Of a DNA stretch of 61,806 nucleotides, positions 23,781 to 35,841 are shown one piece after another. A program made the translations under genes and the position numbers. This stretch comes from Phlegmacium glaucopus (lineage: Eukaryota; Basidiomycota; Agaricomycetes; Agaricales; Cortinariaceae): contig MU130382.1 of NCBI GenBank assembly GCA_015039465.1, positions 148,134 to 209,939 of the forward strand, written 5' to 3'. Every line of letters starts with the position of its first letter. Within the stretch, counting starts at the first letter, position 1. Below the pieces are notes generated by a model. It saw only the letters and a program-made list of their open reading frames with translations. It ran no database searches and had not been told where the DNA came from.

Positions 23781-25050
23781 GCCTGCCAGTAGGGAGAGCT
23801 AAACGTGGTTGTTTGTGAAATGCAATGGGTCTATTAATAAGTGAACAGGAGAGTGAAAATATGTTTTCACCGAATCTATTTGATACTGCCAAGAATAAAT
23901 AAACAATACATATATGAAGTTGACGCCTTGTACGGACAGACAGTAATAATCAATGCCTTGAAGCCGTATGGACAGTCACATTCCTAGAGCTGCATATCAC
24001 GATATTCGCGGGAGGCGTGGTGTGGCGTGGTTATATACTTAAACCCTTCGCAATGGGTTTATAGGATGACTGTGCAATCACGGAAAAATCTATGCTAGGG
24101 GTCGACATTCGATTCGATAAAGATTATTATCTTGTGAGTAGTAATACCTCTCCACCTGCTTTTGTGATAACCATCATATATCACTTCGAGCGCGGCGATC
24201 CTACTCAAGACATTGGTCAGCTGAAGATGATAATTTCAATATGCAATTACTTCTTGTCGATGGCTGTCCATTCATCTGGGAAATCCGTCCTTTAGGATTA
24301 GCCCCTTTTATAATCGTAGGCTATAAAGGTTAGATACCCTCAATTGTAAAACCATGTTAAATATATCATATTTTTCAAGTGTATTTCCCGACTAGGGGGA
24401 GATAGCATACCACAATGCAAGATCCAAGGTTTAGAGTGCAAGACAGTCACCATCTTCAAAGGGTCGACTAAAACATGCACGAGAAGTTACAAAAATATAT
24501 TGGCCTGCACGAGAAACTCGCGAGAACGAACTCGTCTGGAGTGCCATGTGCTATGATGTGATTGACACTAATAAATATTTTGGGGTGCCCATCAAGTTTC
24601 GGAGGCAGATACATAGTTGATCGAGGAGAACCAGAATAAAGCAGAGGAGATGGGTATGCTGAATGACTGATGATAAAATCATGAATAGCAGCGTCCATGA
24701 TGCCTGGCTAAAAGTATTTGATGTCAGTTTCGGTTTCACATGCGTACTACCTTCACCTGAGTGCTGGCGAACTCTCTTTGCCAATAACACAGCTTCACGA
24801 ATCTTTAATTCTGCCTCCCACCGCCCAGCTTAACTTTCCCGCTATTTTCTAGAGGAATTTCTATTGGTGAAGCTAACAGTCCGATCCAAGGGGAAAGGAT
24901 GAACTTGGGGTAGGTTGAATCTCATCGATGAATCAACTTAGATTATGTAAAGCGGGGCTGATACTCACCTGCCGGTTGATCGCCGATGGTTAATTGCCGA
25001 TCAAGGAGGTTCTTACACACCCATGGTGGCAACGTCATACTCAGAGTCAG
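23781..25050. other. GST5-GST6 intergenic module
   Basis: Usual 3' module (near-identical GACTGTGCAATCACGGAAAA), then type B DNA in which the GCCGGTTGATCGCCGAT motif is present in inverse orientation at about 24983. No gene is supported. Confidence 0.55.
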
Positions 25051-25058
25051 TATAAATA
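25051..25058 (+). promoter_or_regulatory. TATA box of GST6
   Basis: TATAAATA followed by CAGGCTAGGTATG, 58 bp before the ATG. Confidence 0.75.
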
Positions 25059-25115
25059 CAGGCTAGGTATGTCTCTAGTCTTCCAATACACCTTTCACTC
25101 TCAAGCAACGTTAAC

Positions 25116-26026
25116 ATGGTTCTCAAGCTTTACGGTGCACCTCCCTCACCTTATGTTCGCCTAGTGGCAATGGTTTTAGTCGAAAAGCAAGTGCCTTTTG
25201 AGTTTGTCCTGGTTGATTTCAAGAATGGCGAACACAAATCGCCTGAATATCTCACTAAACATCCCTTTGGTCAAGTTCCTTACATTGTATGTTATTATGT
25301 TATTTTGCAAGTACAACTCCGATTCATTCAACTTGCTTTCCCCCTTTTTTTTTGGTCAGGACGATGACGGCTTCATTCTCTACGAAAGCAAAGCCATCTG
25401 TTATTATATAGCGTCCAAGTACCCTAACCGAGGGACACCGCTACTCCCAACCGGGCTCGAAGCCAATGCGCTCTTCCAGCAGGCTGTATGTGTAGAAGCA
25501 TCGCATTTCCACCCACATGCCTGGGAAGCTGGAAAAGAACTTTATTTGAAACGGTAGGCTCTTTCATTTCATAAACCACGCCGTTGCACCTGCTTACATG
25601 CTTGTTCTTCTGCTAGGCGTGACGGCTTGACTCCCGACCAAGCCTTTGTTGACAAGCACATTGCAGATTTGAGTAGCAAGCTGGATGTCTACGACAAGAT
25701 TTTGAGTAAACAGAAGTATCTCGTAGGAGATGTAAGACGACTTTTATTTCCTGACAGATACATGAACCTTCCTTATAACACTTGTTTTCTTCCAGGAAAT
25801 TACGCTCGTTGACCTCTACCATATCCCTATAGGATCTGCGTTTACTAGTTTAGGTAATAACATCATGGAGTCGAAGCCGAATGTCGACAGGTAAGATTTT
25901 TACTCTATGGTTTTAGGTGGAGGCTTTTTACCTGACGTTTCTTCTCCAAATTATAGGTGGTTCAAGGACATATGTTCGAGGCCTTCCTGGCAGGCCGTGA
26001 AAGATGACATCAAGTCCACTAATTAG
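25116..26026 (+). CDS. Glutathione S-transferase 6 (phi-like), five exons
   Basis: Exons 25116-25286, 25360-25553, 25617-25731, 25796-25890 and 25957-26026; 214 residues. The exon 2/3 region forms a subgroup with GST7 and GST8: HFHPHAWEAGKELYLKR, then RDGLTPDQAFVDKH and EITLVDLYHI. The GTAGGC donor of intron 2 is also shared with GST7 and GST8. In this subgroup the xenobiotic-pocket side of the C-domain differs from GST2-GST4, so substrate preference may differ. Confidence 0.9.
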
Positions 26027-27288
26027 GCCCAATAGTAGGACGAGCTGATCGCTCGGTTGTTTCCTGAAATGCAATAGGCTTATTTAAGAGGTGAACAGGA
26101 AACAATAAATAAAAAAATACATATACATGACGTTGTGACGCCTTGTACGGACAAACAGTGATAATGAATACCTTGAAGCCATATTGACAGTCACATTCCT
26201 AGAGCTGCATATCACGATATTCGGGGGGAGGTGTGGCGTGGCGTGGTTATAAACGCTTCGCAAAGGTTTTATAGGCCAAGGATGACTGTACAATCACGGA
26301 AAATATGCTGGGGGTCGATATTCGGTTCGGTAAGGATTATTATCTTATGAGTACCTCTCCACCTGCCTCTGTGATAACCATCATATGCTCGGCCTGAGCA
26401 CTTTGAGCATGATTCCATTCAAAATATTGATCAGCTGAAGATGAAAATCAAAACATGCGATTGCTTCTGTCGATTCCATCGTGGAAAATCCATCCTTTAG
26501 GATTAGTTCCTCCCATAATAGTAGGCTATAAAGGTTAGACGGGGTGTATAGCCAAATATTGCTCAGGGAATAGTAAATTCACGATTGTAAAATAATGTCC
26601 TGGGTTCCATTGTACCCGGTTCATCACTTACTGTAAATATATCAGATTTTTCAAGTATATCTCTGGAGGAGATAGCGTATGATGATGGAGAATCTAAGAT
26701 TTACCGTGGAAGATTCAAGGCAGTTCCTATGTCATGGCCAGTAAACGGAAAACTAGAAAAACCAGAGAAGATGGGTATGCTAAATGACTGATGATAAAAT
26801 CATGAATAGCAGTGTCTATGACGTTCGCTGTTTATTTCAACCTGGCCAAACGTATTTGAAGTCAGTTTCGGTTACACAATAATTCTTCAACCCTTTGGAG
26901 CGCCCCGAATGTACGTACGCACAGTGTGTACCTTCACCCGAGTGCTGGCGAACCCTCTTTCTTTGCCAATAACACAGCTTCACGAACCTTCAATTCTGCT
27001 TCCCCTCCCAGCTTAATATTCCCACTATTTTCTATTGGTGAAGCTGAGCTAGTAAGAACACCTGGGCAATTAACTATCGGCGATCAATCGGCAGAAGCCC
27101 GCTTTACATAATCTGAGTTGATGCTTTCATTTATCTGCCAGACAATACAAAATCGTACATTGATTCATTGATGATCGATGAGATTTAACCTACCCCAAGT
27201 TCATCTTTTCTCCGTGGATCGGACGCCCATGGCGGCAACGTATACATATTAGTCATTCTCCTATCGCCCAGAGTTCATTACAAGAAGG
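26027..27288. other. GST6-GST7 intergenic module
   Basis: Usual 3' module; then type B upstream DNA with TATCGGCGATCAATCGGCAG near 27075 and the shared GGATCGGACGCCCATGG box near 27214. No gene is supported. Confidence 0.55.
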
Positions 27289-27296
27289 TATAAATA
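27289..27296 (+). promoter_or_regulatory. TATA box of GST7
   Basis: TATAAATA followed by CAGGCTAGGTATGTCTC, the same leader as GST3 and GST4. Confidence 0.75.
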
Positions 27297-27353
27297 CAGG
27301 CTAGGTATGTCTCTAGTCTTCCAATACACCTTTCACTCTCAAGCAACGTTAAC

Positions 27354-28279
27354 ATGGTTCTCAAGCTTTACGGTGTACCTCTTTCACCTTATGTTCGCCT
27401 AGTGGCAGTAGTTTTACTCGAAAAGCGGGTGCCTTTTGAGCTAGTCCTGGTTGATTACGACAATGGCGAACACAAATCGCCTGAATATCTCACTAAACAT
27501 CCATTCGGTCAAATTCCTTACATTGTATGTTACTATTTGATTTTTCCAGTACAGTCCAATTCACACCAAGTGCTTTCCCCCTTTCCTTTTGTATGACTTG
27601 GTCAGGACGATGACGGCTTCATCCTTTACGAAAGCAAAGCTATCTGTTATTATATAGCGTCCAAGTACCCTAACCAAGGGACACCACTACTCCCAACTGG
27701 GCTCGAAGCCAATGCGCTCTTCCAGCAGGCTGTATGTGTAGAAGCATCGCATTTCCACCCACATGCCCTGGAAGCTGCAAAAGAAATTTATTTGAAACGG
27801 TAGGCTCTTTCATTTTATAAACCACGCCGTTGCACCCGCTTACATGCTTGTTCTTCTGCTAGGATTAAAGGCTTGACTCCCGACCAAGCCATTGTTGACA
27901 AGCACATTGCAGATTTGAGTAGCAAGTTGGATGTGTATGACAATATTTTGAGTAAACAGAAGTATCTCGTAGGAGATGTAAGACTTTTATTTCCTGGCAG
28001 ATACATGTAACCTCCCTTATAACACTTGTTTCACTTGTTTTCTTCTAGGAAATTACGCTCGTCGACCTTTATCACATCCCTGTAGGATATTGGCTTGCCA
28101 GTTTAGGTAACAACATCATGGAGTCGAAGCCGAATGTCGATAGGTAAGATTTTTACTCTATGGTTTAGGTGGAGGCTTTTTTACCTGACGTTTCTTCTCC
28201 AAATTATAGGTGGTTCAAGGACATATGTTCGAGGCCTTCCTGGCAGGCCGTGAAAGATGACATCAAGTCCACTAATTAG
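27354..28279 (+). CDS. Glutathione S-transferase 7 (phi-like), five exons
   Basis: Exons 27354-27524, 27606-27799, 27863-27977, 28049-28143 and 28210-28279; 214 residues. It is a mosaic: exon 1, intron 1 and the start of exon 2 match GST3/GST4, while the end of exon 2 (HFHPHALEAAKEIYLKR), intron 2 and exons 3-5 match GST6. This is good evidence for unequal crossing over or gene conversion inside exon 2. Exon 3 begins IKGLTPDQ and contains YDNILSK (Asn replaces Lys). Confidence 0.9.
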
Positions 28280-29125
28280 GCCCAGTAGTAGGAAGAGCTG
28301 ATCGCTCGGTTGTTTCTGAAACGCAATAGGTTTATTTAAGAGGCGAACAGGAAAATATGTTTTCGACAACTTGAAATCTACTTGATACTATGTACCAACA
28401 ACAAACATACATGAAGTTGTGACGCCTTGTATGGACAAACAGTAATAATGAATACCTTGAAGCCATTAGGCTCAATCAAATGCCCTCAGAACGTGAGAGG
28501 GGCTTATAACAAGGTCCGTGTTTCATCGGGGCAGTGTCGACTTTTGGCCAAATAATTTATATCGTCAGTTGAGACGACTTTGAGGCCAACTTCATAGACA
28601 TATTATGTTTAGTACTACTAGGGTCCTAAATACCTAAATATGATTTTTTTGTATTCTAACATGGTTGGCCAGGTGAGGCACATCAGCAAACTTGAGTCAG
28701 CTTACCGGCAGCAGACAGCCGGACAGCATCATAGAACCATAGAAAATTGCTATTATTTATATAATTCACTGGCAGCGGGGTACCATGTCGATAAATGGAA
28801 CTCATAATAATTCTTCCAACCCTCTGGAGCGTCTCAAACGTACGCACGTACCGTCAGTGGTCCGTCACCTGAGTGCTGGCGAACTCTCTTTCTTTGCCAA
28901 TGCCAGTGACACGGCTTCACGAATCTTCTTAATGTCCCCGCTATTCCCGAGAGGAATTAGGAATTTCTATTGGTGAAGCTGATAAGCAACTATCGGCGAT
29001 CAACCGGCAGTTGAGAAGATTTCCATGATGATGCGTCATCGATGACCCCCAAGTTCATCATTTCTCCTTGGATCGGACACCCTTGGCGCCAAATTCGTCA
29101 TTCTCGTATTGCTCAGACAAGAAGG
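28280..29125. other. GST7-GST8 intergenic module
   Basis: The shortest spacer. It contains TATCGGCGATCAACCGGCAG near 28992 and a related TTACCGGCAGCAGACAGCCGG near 28703. The 3' module is shortened relative to the other copies. Confidence 0.55.
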
Positions 29126-29133
29126 TATAAATA
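29126..29133 (+). promoter_or_regulatory. TATA box of GST8
   Basis: TATAAATA followed by CAAGCTAGGGTATG, 58 bp before the ATG; slightly diverged leader. Confidence 0.7.
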
Positions 29134-29190
29134 CAAGCTAGGGTATGTCTCTAGTCTTCCAATACACCTTTCATTCTAAGCACATTTAAT

Positions 29191-30092
29191 ATGGTTCTCA
29201 AGCTTTACGGTATTCAATCACCTTATGTTCGCCTAGTGGCAGCAGTTTCACTCGAAAAGAATGTGCCTTTTGAGCTAGTCTTAGTCGATTACGCCAATGG
29301 CGAACACAAATCACCTGAATATCTCACTAAACATCCCTTTGGTCAAGTTCCTTACATTGTATGTTATTATTGTATTTTGCCAATACAACTCCAATTACTC
29401 AACGTGCTTCCCCCCCTTTTTTTTGGTCAGGACGATGACGGCTTCATTCTCTACGAAAGCAAAGCCATCTGTTATTATATAGCGTCCAAGTACCCTAACC
29501 AAGGGACACCACTACTCCCAACCGGGCTCGAAGCCAATGCGCTCTTCCAGCAGGCTGTATGTGTAGAAGCATCGCATATCGACCCACATGCCTGGGAAGC
29601 TGCAAATGAAATGTATTTTAAACGGTAGGCTATTTCATTTTATAAACCACGCCGTTGCACCCGCTTACATGCTCGTTCTTCCGTTAGGCGTCAAGGCTTG
29701 ACCCCCGACCAAGCCTTTGTTGACAAGCACATTGCAGACTTGAGTGGCAAGTTGGATGTGTATGACAAGATTTTGAGTAAACAGAAGTATCTCTTAGGAG
29801 ATGTAAGGTTTTTATTTTCTGGCAGACATATGAACCTTATAACACTTTTTTTTTCTTCTAGGAAATTTCACTCGTCGACCTTTATCACCTCCCTGTAGGA
29901 TCTCTGCTTGACATTGCAGGTAGTAACGTCATGGAGTCGAAGCCGAATGTCAACAGGTAATATTTTTACTTATGGTGTAGGTAGAGGCTTTTACCTGACA
30001 CGTTTCTTCGCCTATCCTCTAGGTGGTTCAAGGACATATGTTCGAGGCCTTCCTGTCTGGCCGTGAAAGATGACATCAAGTCCACTAATTAG
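29191..30092 (+). CDS. Glutathione S-transferase 8 (phi-like), five exons
   Basis: Exons 29191-29358, 29431-29624, 29688-29802, 29862-29956 and 30023-30092; 213 residues. One codon is missing just before the catalytic Ser (LYGIQSPYVRL against LYGAPPSPYVRL), which shortens the active-site loop. Two more positions invariant in the other copies are changed: NVNR for NVDR at the end of exon 4, and SRPSCL for SRPSW in exon 5. The frame is open, but these changes suggest relaxed constraint or a new specificity. Confidence 0.9.
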
Positions 30093-31890
30093 GCCCAGTA
30101 GTAGGAAGAGCTGAGCGCTCGGCTGTTTCTGATGCGCCATGGGTTTGTTTAAGAGGTGAACAGGAAAATATGTTCTCGACGAACCTATTTGATACTATGT
30201 ACCAACAATAAATAAAAAATACATATACCTGAAGTTGACGCCTTGTACGGACAAACAGTAATAACGGATGCCTTGAAGCCATATTGACAGTCACATTCCT
30301 AGAGCCGCATATCACGATATTCGCGGGAGGCGTGGCGTGGCGTGGTTATAAACGCTTCGCCAGGGTTTATAGACCAAGGATGACTGTACAATCACGGAAA
30401 ATATCCATGCTAGGGGGTCGACATGCGATTCAATATGATTATTATCTTGTGAGTAATACCTCTCCACCTGCCTCGGTGATAATCATCGTATGTCACTTCG
30501 AGCGCGATTCTACTCAAAACATTAATCAGCTGAAACATGAAAATTTGAATATGCAATTACTTCTGTCGATGTTGTCCATCCATCCGGGAAATCCGTCCTT
30601 TAGGATTAGGCCCCTTCGGTAATGGCAGGGTAAAAATATTAGACGGGCGTACAGCCAAATGTTGCTCGGGAGATAGCGAATTCACCATCATCCATTTGTA
30701 AAACAATGTCCTGGTTCCATCGTACCTGGCTCATCATTTACTACAAATACAGATTTTCCACGTGTATCTCCCGACTAGGGAGAGATGGCGTATGATGATG
30801 GAGAATCCGGGGTTTAGCGTGGAAGACAGTTCCTATGCTATGGCCAGTGAACCAGAATAAAGCAGAGGAGATGGGTATGGCTGAATGACTGCCAGTGATA
30901 AAATTATGAATAGCAGTGTCTACGACGTACGTTGTTACTCCAACCTGGCCAAACGTACTTGAAGTCAGTTTCGATTACAAAATAATTCTTCAACCCTTTG
31001 GAACGCCTCGAACGTACGCACGTACCTTCGCCTGAGTGCTGGCGAACCTCTCTAACTTTCTTTGCCAATAACGCAGCTTCACAAATCACGAATCTTCAAT
31101 TCCCCTCCAAGTTTAATTTTCCCGTTATTTTGTAGAGGAATTCTATAGGTGAAGCTGCGCTGCTACGCGCGTGGGGAGGTTTAGCGATATGGCCTGGCAC
31201 GACTCGAAATTGTATGTGATGTACGCCGAGAACCAAAAGGGGTTCAGCTAGGGGGATGAGTCATGTTATATGAGCCAAAGAACTGCTGTTCTACGCTGAA
31301 GAATCAACTCAGACTCGCGCAGTCTCTAAGGAGCTGTCAAAGTATTCGGATGCTGATGGTGAATTTCTGAGTCAACACTGACCATGTGTGGGGGGGATCA
31401 GATCTTGATTCTTATATCTGACTCCCCTGCCCTGATTGACTGCGAATGGCCCTGGCATTTTTATTTAGCTCGGACGCGCCGCAGCCCAATCATTAAGCTA
31501 GGCTTTGTATGCTAGGTATGTATTAGTAAATGCGTAGTTCATAGTATTCTAGCTATAATTCTTACAGTTGCTGGTGACCATCCATCCTCTGATATTTCAT
31601 GAATATTCATCTGCTTTCTATGGGGGAATGGGTAGTTCTGCACTAACCTACAACCTTCACAGCTCTCAAAAAGATGTTTGGCGATGATTGGGCCGTGGGC
31701 GATGGATATCAATGGGAGAACTACCGGCGATCAACCGGCAGGTGTCGGTCCCGCTTTCCCTTGAAGGCCAATGCTTACATTTATCTCACAGACAATACAT
31801 TGTATACGACGCGTCATTGATCATTGATCATCGATGAGATTCAACCTGCCCCAAATCCATCTACTGTTTCTTGGATCGGATTAGTGTTGC
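30093..31890. other. Ninth GST unit without a gene
   Basis: After GST8 the usual 3' module continues (GTACAATCACGGAAAATATC near 30390) and then a type B upstream region appears: ACCGGCGATCAACCGGCAGG near 31726, the TCATCGATGAGATTCAACCT block near 31840, and TTGGATCGGA near 31872. This is the promoter side of another unit, but the TATA box and the GST gene are absent; repeats follow instead. Confidence 0.65.
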
Positions 31891-32620
31891 CATATCGCCT
31901 TCCTGTTCTACAAATGACATCCTCTTATACTTCACACATATACAAAAGCTGTAGAATTTGTACTTCAACCCTCCTTTCCACAAAAATAGTTAGTTTGTAC
32001 ATCGTCATCCACTTGTACTTCACACGCTGATATACAAATGCTGCAGAATTTGTACATTTATGTAATGCCCTCGTTCTACAAATATCACTCATTTGTAATA
32101 TGCCTGCCCACTCTATCCATTTGTACCTCGCCCTCCCGTTCCAGAAATAACACCTATTTATAGTTTGCCCTTGTATTCTATGTTTAGAGATCGTCCCTTG
32201 TGTAGCCTTGTTCATCTATAAAATGTAATACTATTATATACCACCCTTTCGGGCATTTCAATCAATAAAACCTAGCGTTTATAGATTGTACATGATTTAC
32301 AAAGTGTAATATTTATTAAACATCCTCTCCATCAATAAAACCTAGCATTTGTAGAACGAACGTACTTGATTTATAAAATGTAATATTTGTCAACATCCCT
32401 TCCATCAATAAAACCTAGCATATGTAGATCGTACTTGCTTACCATTGATTTATAAAATGTAATATTCATTAGACATCCTTTCCATCAATAAAACATATAT
32501 CATTTGTAGATCATACTTGCTTACTGTTGACTTATATCCATCAAACATCCTTTCTATCAATACAACCTACCATTTATATATCATACTTGCTTGCCATTGA
32601 TCCATAAAACATAATTTGTC
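31890..32620. repeat. AT-rich tandem repeats
   Basis: 31905-32160 has short units built on TTTGTACTTCACAC/ACAAAT. 32218-32615 has about six degenerate copies of an ~85-95 bp unit with the landmarks TATAAAATGTAATATT, ATCCTTTCCATCAATAAAAC and CTAGCATTTGTAGATC. No coding potential was seen. Confidence 0.7.
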
Positions 32621-32822
32621 CTGTGAGATAGGCGTTTATATATAGGTTTCCCAAGTGAATAAGAACATTCATATCACCAAGAATGATGGAATAATTAATG
32701 GAAGTCTATCATAATCGTTGCGTCTAAGTCTCCCATGTCGAGAAGCTTCCCATGCAAACCTGACCACTCCCGTTTGCAATGAAGATGCATAACCTCTCAA
32801 ATACTGGCTTGTCAATAAGCAT

Positions 32823-34990
32823 ATGCTATTTTACCCTCTAAGGTTGGTGACAGAAAGTGCCGAGTCTGACCAGTGTGACCCCCCATCACCTGGAGCTCGA
32901 GATCATTGGCTATTACCCTCCAGCATTGGTGTTGCCAGGCGAAAAAGGCCAAGATGCGCCGCATTTCTTCATGAAGTAGAAGGCATTCCTCCTGCCAACG
33001 ATGGGCCCGAGCACGAGCTCGGCACCACTCAATACGAAGTGCTAAAATGATGATAAGTCAAAGTCATCAACGACAGGCCAGACATGCACCTGTTTGGGCT
33101 TCCTCATCGGCATCAGCCCCCATACCTAGTACTTTCCAGATCCAACTCAACTTCTTTCAGCCTTTGCTTCCAGAATCATCCAAGGTCATTCCATCAAGAT
33201 CAGCATCCTCAAGTTCACGTAAGACATTGCACCATGAAGTGTTAACAAGCGGCGTTGAAAGAACTTTCAAGGCCTTCCAAATCTTGTGGTATTTTCCTGC
33301 CAATGCAGCAGGAGGCTTCCCACCTCCTTCAAAGTTGACACAAGCTCGAAGGGGAGCAATGGCAGGTATGTAGAGATGTTGAGTCTCGATCCAAGCCTCA
33401 ATTTTTCGTCTCAAGGAGTTGGATCCTTCCACAACCTTTGCCTGCTGTAAACTTGTTGAATGTGGACCCAGCTCGGCGGCGTCTTGTACATGGCGGCGCC
33501 TGGACAAGTAAGAAACTATAACTAAGAGGATAAGTAGCAACCACTCACTGAAGATCCTCCAGTTTGAGGCCCTGGTAAATTAGCATGCTAGCCGAGATGT
33601 CACTATGTAATGCGAGCTGGGATCCAGACACAATCCTGTCAGCATCCTCTTCTGCCAGTTGAAGTTGAATGTCAGCCTCAGAAATCACTAAACGACAACA
33701 TGGACAGATGAATGACAAATATATAACCCAGAACGAACCTTTTTGTGAATCCAAGAAAGGGTTGGGCCTGAGATCAATCTTGCTCCCATGTCTGGCAGAG
33801 TTTGGTCCACACCTTAGTAGCTGATGTAGGTAGAGCGGCATTAAATTCAATAAAAGCTTCAACGTGTTCCTGACGTTTGACAATGGCCTCCTTGGATTTT
33901 TGGATAAAAGTCTCAGCTAAAAACAGGGTGTCAAATTGCAATGATACTGAAGAAGTTGCAACATACCCATCTTAGTAATTTTATTCCAGTTGTAATCCCT
34001 GAAATGATCATCAAGAGTATCGCGGCAAGATCCGGGTCCCATTTCTTTTGTGCTGGAAGCCACAGCATTGGCCGCAGCCCATCCCCGTTCTGGAGCCTCA
34101 CCATCAGTTCGGCCTACCCCAGGAACCAGATTGAACGAATAGTCAAGTTGGCATTTTGCAATGTGAGCAGCGAGGTGAAACTTTGGAACTAAAAAAGTAA
34201 GGTCCAAGTCCAACGAAGAAACAGCATTGGGGGATGTTTTTTAAGCTAGACAAGAAGAAGTAATCCATGTTGACGTATCTGGGATGAACATTAGTTAAAA
34301 CGGCTATAACATAAGTAGCACCACGTACCGTTCTCCTTTTTGCAAGTCCCCAACAGCATTTGGCTGCTTCATGTCGTGACGACTGCATTCAGTTGTCCCC
34401 AGTCCACTAGCTGCCATTCCCTTCCCACCACGCATACTGGCCGATTTGATGGCATCATGGTTGTTGCAAGAGCTCTTGTCATCGGGAACTTTGTTGTTGT
34501 ACTCCAGGAGATATTTCTTAAACTTCGTCTCTTCAACAACATAAGCATAGCCATGATTCAGGCTAGGATCCCGTTCATCGCTAGAGACATTCATACATTG
34601 GAGTCGGAAATTAGTGTCTAAGCCAACAAATAGGGAATATAGCCACCTTAAAAGAAGAAATATGTTAGGTGGTATATGGTTCAAACTTAGGAAACATACG
34701 GCTTTGGCTGATCCTTCCAGTTACTGGGCAAGTTCATCCCTGGGATGGGACAGGCTGGGCAGAGCACTGCGCATTCACCTTCCTGGGTACCCTTAACTCC
34801 TGTTGGGTCATGTCCTCGACCGAATCTTTTCAAGAGGCGGACATGTCGCCACTCCCACATGATACGGAGGAATGTGTGGTAACAATCCTAACAATTATTC
34901 AGTAAATTCAGTAAAAAGTCCAATGTCAGGTAAATTCTTACCGGAGGAGGTGTAAGGAAAGTAATTCCTTTACTGTTGAACAATGGACCC
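32823..34990 (-). pseudogene. KDZ-family transposase, decayed, N-terminus missing here
   Basis: Reading leftwards, the exons encode LTPPP|DCYHTFLRIMWEWRH, KRFGRGHDPTGV, ECAVLCPACPIPGMNLPSNW|LYSLFVGLDTNFRL, SASMRGGKGMAASGLG, CSRHDMKQPNAVGDLQKGER|YVNMDYFFLSSL, FLVPKFHLAAHIAKCQ, GRTDGEAPERGWAAAN, MGPGSCRDTLDDHFRDYNW and, near 33040-32930, LRIEWCRARARAHRWQEE. This is the order typical of KDZ transposases of agaricomycetes. Clear introns are 34941-34888, 34699-34647 and 34328-34279. Between SSLKN and FLVPKFHL the segment that in the family carries the SYDIACQW catalytic Asp is missing, so the copy cannot be active. No complete N-terminal Cys cluster lies on this strand; one is found in the complement-only block to the right. 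Confidence 0.85.
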
Positions 34991-35170
34991 ATAAAATATT
35001 ACCGGAATGGGATAGGGCCGCCAGACGGCCCAACGAAACACGTTGTATTTAGTGTATGCCACACACAATTTCTCTCATTGTCCTATTTCACTTAAATACT
35101 GGACTTTTGTACCGTAATAAATCAGTTGATTACTCCCCCCTCAATTTCATTCTCAAAGGATTCATATCAC
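34990..35170 (+). mobile_element. LTR-like promoter segment
   Basis: Contains GGGCCG/CGGCCC (short hairpin near 35015), CACTTAAATACTGGACTTTT near 35090, GTACC, AATAAATCAGTTGATTAC and a C-run. This TATA/poly(A) arrangement resembles fungal LTRs. The same arrangement (TATAAATACTG, CTTTTGTACC, a C-run) occurs near 61490 when that region is read as complement, so the two are probably related copies. Confidence 0.45.
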
Positions 35171-35234
35171 GAGTCCTATTTCTACTACTACAAATAAAAA
35201 TACAAGTAAGTTTCTCGGAGTAACGAAGGTCCGT

Positions 35235-35841
35235 TACCGAGGAGGCTTGTACTATCTAAACCTTAACCATCCGAAATCCCCGGCTTGAACACGAAGCGGA
35301 CAGTGTCCCTTCCTCTCGCATTAAATATAATACCTATTTCTACGGTAGTACAAACTACTCCATCACAGAGGTGAAGTTCCTGTATTTTCCGTTCTCCTTG
35401 CCAGTGACTGATAGAACTCAAATGCTGAAATCTTCGAGGTAAACGACAGCATTTGAAAGGTCTCTAGAACCTCAAATGTAGCGGCAGTCTTAGGTTCTAT
35501 CACAGTTGCTGGGAAAAGTTGAGAGCGGAGGAGTTGGATGGTTTTCGGGAGGGATTGCTGGCAGCCACAATAGCTTAGTCCAACTTGGTGAATCCCGTTA
35601 GCGGCAACAACGGTAAAATCATCATTGCCAAGAATTACGCGGACTTCTGTAAATACTACCGCTTTGACTGTCCCGGCGAGTTATGTTTTGTTATTAGGAG
35701 CGACTTGCGTTACGGGTAGAGATGCCTTCCCGAGCGTAACTAAAACTGCTTACGCTGACACTTCCATCTAAGCCATCCTTGCTACTACCACTTCAGGCAG
35801 TAATGTGACTGTTGACGGGGATGGCACTTATATCGATGATC
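35235..35841. other. Hidden ORFs in the complement-only block: MAPPNM- protein and Cys-rich protein
   Basis: In complement-only reading, ATG at 35235 opens a frame beginning MAPPNMIDLELVGFRGRT. A second frame from about 35380 contains YLEFTTLEAPFAVVNFPEIL. A third runs to a TAG at 35839-35841 and contains NAPEDIYDGETDRAAQY, LAERNAHLYGRARIDF and the Cys-rich CDCEGRFGRNDDGEVRHYTD followed by NCPY. They look like exons of one gag-like or uncharacterised agaricomycete gene, but the exact junctions were not resolved. None of these reads in the normal six frames. Confidence 0.6.
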
